In this document: positions 7,193 to 10,752 of the stretch, in pieces
Position numbering within the stretch: the first letter of the stretch is position 1
How the letters are laid out: every line of letters begins with the position of its first letter
DNA from: Porphyromonadaceae bacterium UBA4702
GTDB taxonomy: Bacteria > Bacteroidota > Bacteroidia > Bacteroidales > Muribaculaceae
Direction: 5' to 3'
DNA: 10,752 bases
Assembly (NCBI GenBank): GCA_002404675.1
Contig: DHKE01000089.1
Location: 1 to 10,752, forward strand
Position numbers and translations under genes: made by a program
Notes under the pieces: generated by a model
Told to the model about the DNA's origin: nothing
What the model saw: the letters and a program-made list of their open reading frames with translations, nothing else
The model's database searches: none

Positions 7193-7882
7193 ATGAGCAA
7201 AGAATGGACTGACGAGCAAGACATTGCTCAAGACAACGCGGGCGAACCTACGGAGGAGTTCAAGCCTTGCGTGGAAGAGGGCGAACCGCTCGATTTGCAG
7301 AAACTCGCAAGGATCGTACACTGGGTATTCATTGCCATTGTCATCGAATGTGCCGTACAGGCAATCATGCTAATCATATCGGAGTTCGACAACGGCATGG
7401 CCTCATACCGCTGGAGTACATACCGCCTTGCAACTATCGCATTGATAGTCGGGACTTTTGTGCCGTATGGCATACTCTCGCGGCTGTGCCTCAAAGCCCT
7501 GCGCGAAGGCCGTCAAAACGCTGTCGCCACAACAAAGGTGTACTGCCGCTATTTCATGATTATGAACGCGGTTACTCTGCTTATCACATATTCAGTGTCA
7601 ACGAGCGGGAGCATATCACTGGTGGATATATTCGGCGGTGCAGTACACTCCGCAGCCATAGGTGCTATATGCCTCTTCACCGTACTTGTTGCAAGCTTAG
7701 TGGTGTTCTGGCAGAGCATACACGCCTTGTCAACAATAGACGCAGCATCAGATGCCGACAAGCAGAAATACGCCAAAGCAACGCTTTCGCAAAACTGGAT
7801 TATCGGGGTGGCGACACTGGCAATAATCCAGCTGCTCATGAATGCCTATTGGGCATACGAGATGCTTGAACTGTTCGGATGA
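7193..7882 (+). CDS. Five-helix membrane protein of unknown function
   Basis: This 229-residue protein matches no family I recognise. The N-terminal ~40 residues are strongly acidic and probably cytoplasmic (E-D-E-rich, including EEFKPCVEEGEPLD at 21-34). Five hydrophobic segments follow at about 41-62, 78-102, 120-136, 149-173 and 202-222. They are separated by short loops, including a charged DAASDADKQKYAK stretch near 183-195. A C-terminal YEMLELFG leaves almost no tail. The start is set by context: the preceding stop ends at 7187, an ATG at 7188 runs into TGA after two codons, and ATG 7193 opens the long frame. The 5-base gap implies co-transcription and probably translational coupling with the TPR gene. 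A transporter or a membrane anchor for the TPR protein are both possible; nothing in the sequence decides. Confidence 0.75.
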   Translation: MSKEWTDEQDIAQDNAGEPTEEFKPCVEEGEPLDLQKLARIVHWVFIAIVIECAVQAIMLIISEFDNGMASYRWSTYRLATIALIVGTFVPYGILSRLCLKALREGRQNAVATTKVYCRYFMIMNAVTLLITYSVSTSGSISLVDIFGGAVHSAAIGAICLFTVLVASLVVFWQSIHALSTIDAASDADKQKYAKATLSQNWIIGVATLAIIQLLMNAYWAYEMLELFG

Positions 7883-7931
7883 CCAGCGACTTATTCACGA
7901 TAACGCCAAAACACGACACCCCATAATATGC

Positions 7932-7978
7932 AGGAGGGCAAGCCCACATATCGCAGGCTTGCCCTCCTCGCATTTGTC
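7932..7978 (+). terminator. Intrinsic terminator after the TPR/membrane-protein unit
   Basis: A perfect 13-bp inverted repeat (AGGAGGGCAAGCC at 7932-7944, GGCTTGCCCTCCT at 7956-7968) has an 11-base loop and lies 49 bases after the stop codon. The T tract is weak (CATTTGTCCC). The stem is strong enough to act in both directions, which would suit its place between convergent genes. Confidence 0.75.
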
Positions 7979-7999
7979 CCTCATCATATCACCAGCAGG

Positions 8000-8159
8000 G
8001 TAGGGACACAGCGTGCCGTGTCCGAAGAGATAGATTACAGTAAATCAAACAATTATACTTGTCATTTAGCGGACACGGCACACCGTATCCGCAACCAAGT
8101 CACTACAAATCAAATAATTACAACCGACGCTCGGCGGACACGGCACGCCGTGTCCCTAC
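8000..8159. repeat. REP/MITE-like element with 25-bp inverted ends
   Basis: The left end (8000-8024) and the reverse complement of the right end (8135-8159) agree at 24 of 25 positions, both starting GTAGGGACAC. Inside are three copies of a 20-bp palindrome with consensus GGACACGGCACGCCGTGTCC: copy 1 at 8004-8023 (one arm mismatch), copy 2 at 8071-8090 (two arm mismatches that would be G-U pairs in a minus-strand RNA) and copy 3 at 8136-8155 (perfect 9-bp arms, 2-base centre). An AT-rich core, AAATCAAAYAATTAYA, occurs at 8042-8057 and 8107-8122, exactly 65 bp apart. Copies 2 and 3 are also 65 bp apart, so a ~49-bp unit is directly repeated (37 of 49 positions identical). I see no target-site duplication and no coding frame that looks real. 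It sits between convergent genes. Confidence 0.75.
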
Positions 8160-8162
8160 TGA

Positions 8163-8183
8163 GACCGCAACGACGTTGCGGTC
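8163..8183 (-). other. Perfect hairpin overlapping the stop codon of the small secreted protein
   Basis: GACCGCAAC (8163-8171) and GTTGCGGTC (8175-8183) make a 9-bp perfect stem with a 3-base loop. The minus-strand stop codon TGA (8184-8182) overlaps the first arm. No T tract follows on the minus strand; the next sequence is the inverted end of the repeat element. It may serve as a weak terminator or a 3'-end stabiliser together with the palindromes beyond it. Confidence 0.55.
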
Positions 8184-8532
8184 AAAGGGGCGAGAGGATA
8201 CGGTCAGTCTCCTTGCGGAGTATGGGAATTTTGACCTCACGGCCGTTGTACTTGAGCGTGACGTATGTGTCGTCAAACTTGGTCAGACGCTTGAAAGTCA
8301 CGGTAATGTCCGCCATTCCAGCCTCTTGGCGGCTCTTGGTAGACTTGGCCTTGTACTCCTTGCCGCACGTGTGCAGCACGACATCGGAAATGGCAATTTT
8401 GGACGGCGCGAAATCGTCGATAATGCAAACAGTCGTCTTGCCATCGGTATTTGAGATAGATTTGTAGCGCAGTTCCGCCGACGCAAGGAGCGACGACAGA
8501 GCCAGCACGGCAAACAGAATCATCTTTTTCAT
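8182..8532 (-). CDS. Small secreted protein of unknown function
   Basis: A 116-residue protein with a classical Sec signal peptide: MKK, a hydrophobic core at 4-16 and the cleavage site ASA|E after residue 19. The mature ~97 residues alternate hydrophobic and polar residues with several turns (NTDGKT, YNGRE), suggesting a beta-rich fold. Two cysteines (C36 in TVCIID and C56 in HTCGKE) could form a periplasmic disulfide. I do not recognise the family. It is encoded 90 bases downstream of, and on the same strand as, the restriction-modification operon. I see no TAnnTTTG box in that gap, so it might be reached by read-through, but nothing links it functionally to restriction. Overlapping plus-strand frames across this locus lack a signal peptide or recognisable domain and run through the repeat element, so I take the minus-strand gene as real. 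Confidence 0.72.
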   Translation of the reverse strand: MKKMILFAVLALSSLLASAELRYKSISNTDGKTTVCIIDDFAPSKIAISDVVLHTCGKEYKAKSTKSRQEAGMADITVTFKRLTKFDDTYVTLKYNGREVKIPILRKETDRILSPL

Positions 8533-8622
8533 GGCTCAATAGAGAGTTGGTTTGCCTATAAGACGCACCCGCCCGCCGTTTGTGACATCCGCCCCCCGAA
8601 AAAACTTCAAGACGCGCCCCAG

Positions 8623-9492
8623 TCAAAACGGCAAGTCGCTGCCATAGCAGGCTTCCGGCTCACAGACAACGTCCTGCCGTTCAAAAGACAAATCAGAGAG
8701 TTTGGATATGTATGCCGACCTGATGACGCTGTCGTCCAACTCATTTCTGCGCTCCATAGACATACGCGCATATTCCTCCCCTTTCTCGATGCCGAGAAAA
8801 CGCCGCCTGCACATGCTCGCGGCAATCCCAGTCGTAGATGAGCCAGCAAACGGGTCGAGTATCCAGTCGCCCTCGTTCGTGCTTGCCAACACTATGCGAG
8901 CGAGCAATGCAAGCGGCTTCTGCGTGGGGTGCTTGCCGCAGGTCTTCTCCCACCGCGCTATCGCGGGAAGCCGCCACACGTCGGTCATCTGCCGACCGCC
9001 GTTTATGGACTTCATCAGCTCATAGTTGTATTTGTGAGGGACTTTGGGGCATTTCCTCGCCCACAGAATGAATTCTGTGGAGTAGGTGAAGAAACGACAG
9101 GAAATGTTCGGTGGGGGATTCGTTTTCGCCCACGTTATGACATTCAATATCCTGTAGCCCAGTTCAGTCAGAAGGCTGGCAATGGCAAAGATGTTGTGGT
9201 GCGTGCCTGAAATCCATATCGTGCCGTTGTCCTTCAGCTTCGAGCGGCAGAGAGCAAGCCACCTGCGGTTGAACTCAATGATGTTTTCCGGCATTCCGCC
9301 TTTGTCCCAATCCCCCTTGTCAACGCATACAATTTTTCCAGACTGGCAGCTGATGCCTCCATTGGAAAGGAAATACGGTGGGTCTGCGAATATCATGTCA
9401 AACTTGAAGTCGAACTGCGGCAGCAATTCAAAGCAGTCCCCATGGAGGAGGGTGAAGTCTCTGTCTACAGACTTGTAATAAGGGACTATCAT
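8623..9492 (-). CDS. dpnA: DpnA-like adenine DNA methyltransferase of a DpnII-type R-M system
   Basis: A 289-residue N6-adenine DNA methyltransferase with beta-class motif order. The catalytic motif IV comes first (ADPPYFLSNGG, DPPY at 37-40), and the AdoMet-binding motif I comes near the end (DPFAGSSTTG, 213-222). Several blocks closely resemble S. pneumoniae DpnA as I recall it: VDKGDWDK (57-64), the EFNRRW segment (73-78), TNPPPNISCRFFTYSTE (124-140) and GKHPTQKP (186-193). DpnA methylates GATC and, unusually, can act on single-stranded DNA. In pneumococcus this protects incoming DNA during natural transformation. Start: the ATG at 9492 shares ATGA with the stop of the endonuclease gene. 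The same frame stays open further upstream, but there it only shadows the endonuclease. A ~35-residue tail (255-289) extends past the last conserved block. It is the last gene of the R-M operon. Confidence 0.9.
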   Translation of the reverse strand: MIVPYYKSVDRDFTLLHGDCFELLPQFDFKFDMIFADPPYFLSNGGISCQSGKIVCVDKGDWDKGGMPENIIEFNRRWLALCRSKLKDNGTIWISGTHHNIFAIASLLTELGYRILNVITWAKTNPPPNISCRFFTYSTEFILWARKCPKVPHKYNYELMKSINGGRQMTDVWRLPAIARWEKTCGKHPTQKPLALLARIVLASTNEGDWILDPFAGSSTTGIAASMCRRRFLGIEKGEEYARMSMERRNELDDSVIRSAYISKLSDLSFERQDVVCEPEACYGSDLPF

Positions 9493-10337
9493 ACTCGCTG
9501 CCGCTTTATCCGCAAAATGAATCCGCTTACATCGGTGAGGTTGTAGATACTCGGGATATGGGAATACGCCTCTTCGAGTTTGTTGCGAGCAGACACCCAG
9601 CCAACACCGTCTGTTATCCACACGAACTCGAACCCAGAAACTGCGTTTATCTTCTGCGCAAGTTCCAAGTATGAGCGTGCCACCTCGTTCAGCTTTGATC
9701 CGCCGCTTGAATAGAAGTTCGTCTCTATCAGATATACCATATCTTCAGCGCGGACAACAAAGTCGAATCGCTTCTTGTCCGTGCCGAGAGCCGTGACTAT
9801 TTCGGGGAACTCGGTGCAATACACCTCGCGCTCAAACTGAACGCCGTTCTTCGAGAAGACACCTGCCACGTAATCCTCCATCAGATGACCGCCTCGGTTT
9901 TTCCGGGCGTTGGAATCGAGACCGACCTCCACACCAAATACGTAATCGACCAAATTCTTGATCTGCTTTGCGCGAAACACCTCCGACAATCCGGTCTGGT
10001 TCAAAAATTCGACAACTGTCTCTGGCGAACTCGAATAATCGCTTAGCGAATGTACGCAGCCGTTTTCGTCAATCGCGTTCTTGCAATCCTTTGCACGGAC
10101 AGCAATCAATATCCCGATAACAGAGAACGCCAGTGGGTTTACTCTCCACAAACGTCTGACAGCTGCATCGATGTCCTCTTGCCCTATCAGGTAATTAAGT
10201 TGGTGAAGATGTATCGATATTTCGTCAACATTCGTGGCGACTTTGGTGAAATCAACGTAATCGCCGAGAGAGAAGAGCGTTTCCTTCAGCGGCTTCATAA
10301 ACTCGTCAAATCTTTTCTGCATAGCGGAATGTGGCAT
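9489..10337 (-). CDS. dpnB: DpnII/MboI-family GATC restriction endonuclease
   Basis: A 282-residue type II restriction enzyme of the DpnII family, expected to cut unmethylated GATC. Diagnostic blocks are NLVDYVFGVEVGLDSNARKN (128-147), HLMEDYV (151-157), KRFDFVV (189-195), VYLIETNFYSSGGSKLNE (201-218), ARSYLELAQ (220-228) and FVWITDGVGW (238-247). These match pneumococcal DpnII in order and spacing. The probable PD-(D/E)xK-type active site is E154, D192 and E205, followed by T-N where many relatives have x-K; DpnII itself has E-V-N at this place as I recall it, so this is a family trait, not damage. The ATG at 10337 overlaps the upstream methyltransferase stop by one base (TAATG), and its own stop overlaps the next start (ATGA). 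Such tight coupling should keep enzyme and methylases in proportion. The gene looks intact and therefore likely active. Confidence 0.93.
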   Translation of the reverse strand: MPHSAMQKRFDEFMKPLKETLFSLGDYVDFTKVATNVDEISIHLHQLNYLIGQEDIDAAVRRLWRVNPLAFSVIGILIAVRAKDCKNAIDENGCVHSLSDYSSSPETVVEFLNQTGLSEVFRAKQIKNLVDYVFGVEVGLDSNARKNRGGHLMEDYVAGVFSKNGVQFEREVYCTEFPEIVTALGTDKKRFDFVVRAEDMVYLIETNFYSSGGSKLNEVARSYLELAQKINAVSGFEFVWITDGVGWVSARNKLEEAYSHIPSIYNLTDVSGFILRIKRQRV

Positions 10338-10752
10338 TAAAACAGGCTTTCTTCATTGCCTTGGTATCGGGTGTAGTTCATTATCAGCAGTTCGGTCAGC
10401 ACGCCGCGCTTGGACGGGTTGGCGTTGATACTGCGCTTGGCGTGAACACGCTCTATGGCGTAGCCGCGGTACAGGTCGTCAAAGAAGCTGTCCTCGGCAT
10501 TGCGCCCGCACCCGTCGGAGTTGCTGAGCATTTCCATGCAGCCCTCGGCAGACAGCCGCGCGAAATAGTCTCGCAGCCGCTGCTGCTCGCTGTCGTCAAA
10601 CGCTTCCTTGACGTAGGAGTTGAAGCTCGATGTGGCATCCAGCGGACGGTACGGAGGGTCGAAATACACGAATGTGTACCCCTTGACATATTCTGCCGTA
10701 CCCGAAAAGTCTCCTTGGAGTATTTCGACGCGCTGCAGCAGCTCGCTGTCGG
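10337..10752 (-). CDS. dpnM: Dam/DpnM-like GATC adenine methyltransferase, 5'-truncated
   Basis: The C-terminal 137 residues of an alpha-class N6-adenine methyltransferase of the Dam/DpnM (MboI-A) family, which methylates double-stranded GATC and protects the host from the DpnII-type enzyme. The frame is open to the window edge; the GTG at 10669 is internal. Visible blocks are GDFSGTAEYV, then the catalytic motif FDPPYRPL, SSFNSYVKEAFDD, the segment around MLSNSD, FFDDLYRGY, and RVHAKRSINAN with KRGVLTELLIMNY at the end. All fit the Dam C-terminal region. It is the first visible gene of the operon, so the promoter lies beyond 10752. The stop TAA shares its last A with the ATG of the endonuclease gene. 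Confidence 0.92.
   Translation of the reverse strand, partial: DSELLQRVEILQGDFSGTAEYVKGYTFVYFDPPYRPLDATSSFNSYVKEAFDDSEQQRLRDYFARLSAEGCMEMLSNSDGCGRNAEDSFFDDLYRGYAIERVHAKRSINANPSKRGVLTELLIMNYTRYQGNEESLF

Noticed and set aside
8000..8159. CRISPR array
   Set aside because: Only three palindromic units with AT-rich related spacers, inverted outer ends and no cas genes; the spacers are themselves repeated.
8059..8454. 131-residue open frame on +
   Set aside because: It starts inside the repeat element and is antisense to the 8182-8532 gene, whose signal peptide makes the minus strand the better choice.
7928..8467. 179-residue open frame on +
   Set aside because: It runs through the terminator loop, the whole repeat element and the antisense of the signal-peptide gene. 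It has no domain or plausible start region, so it is treated as spurious.
8533..8622. Promoter or terminator between the R-M operon and the small secreted gene
   Set aside because: There is a T6 run after CTTGAAG and a repeated GCGTCTT word on the minus strand, but no convincing hairpin and no TAnnTTTG box.
9493..9621. 43-residue N-terminal extension of the DpnA-like protein
   Set aside because: The extension is the endonuclease gene read in another frame. Homology begins at MIVPYY, with an ATGA overlap at 9492.
10337..10669. Start of the Dam-like gene at GTG 10669
   Set aside because: The frame stays open with family-like sequence (LLQRVEILQGDFSG and TFVYFDPPY) up to the window edge, so this is an internal codon.

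Overview
The window looks like chromosomal DNA from an anaerobic gut-type member of the Bacteroidales, possibly near Muribaculaceae. The evidence is Bacteroidales-style promoters (TAnnTTTG -7 boxes with no E. coli-like -35), A-rich leaders in place of strong Shine-Dalgarno sites, a KorB-type ferredoxin-linked oxoacid oxidoreductase, and a Bacteroidales-like NADP-type glutamate dehydrogenase. The family placement is inference.

Left part (1-4580, all on +): the 3' part of korB (2-oxoacid:ferredoxin oxidoreductase beta subunit), then gdhA with a strong intrinsic terminator. Next is a transcription unit with its own promoter that encodes a 10-helix DMT/EamA transporter, a small antibiotic-biosynthesis-monooxygenase (ABM) fold protein and an inositol-monophosphatase family phosphatase. 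It is closed by a second clear terminator. korB and gdhA both act at 2-oxoglutarate, at the junction of carbon and nitrogen metabolism, if the korB product is the 2-oxoglutarate enzyme.

Middle (4580-7980, +): an AT-rich promoter region with a G7 tract, then a two-gene unit. The first gene encodes an exported 799-residue TPR protein whose C-terminal third appears to hold two diverged copies of an unrecognised ~85-residue domain. Five bases downstream lies a five-helix membrane protein of unknown function. A 13-bp-stem terminator follows.

Convergent intergenic block (7883-8181): a ~160-bp repeat element bounded by 25-bp near-perfect inverted ends. It contains three copies of a 20-bp palindrome and an internal 65-bp-period repetition, like a REP cluster or small MITE.

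Right part (8182-10752, all on -): a small secreted protein of unknown function and a three-gene DpnII-type (GATC) restriction-modification operon. The order is dpnM-like Dam methyltransferase (5' end beyond the window), DpnII-family endonuclease, then DpnA-like methyltransferase. The three genes are joined by 1-bp and 4-bp stop/start overlaps. The order M-R-A differs from the M-A-R order of the pneumococcal prototype. GATC is scarce in the window (10 sites by hand count against roughly 42 by base composition), which fits long exposure to such a system.

I found no tRNA, rRNA, CRISPR array, transposase or integrase. The most noteworthy items are the R-M operon with its GATC depletion, the repeat element and the uncharacterised TPR/membrane-protein pair. 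Nothing here can be called a wholly new system from sequence alone.
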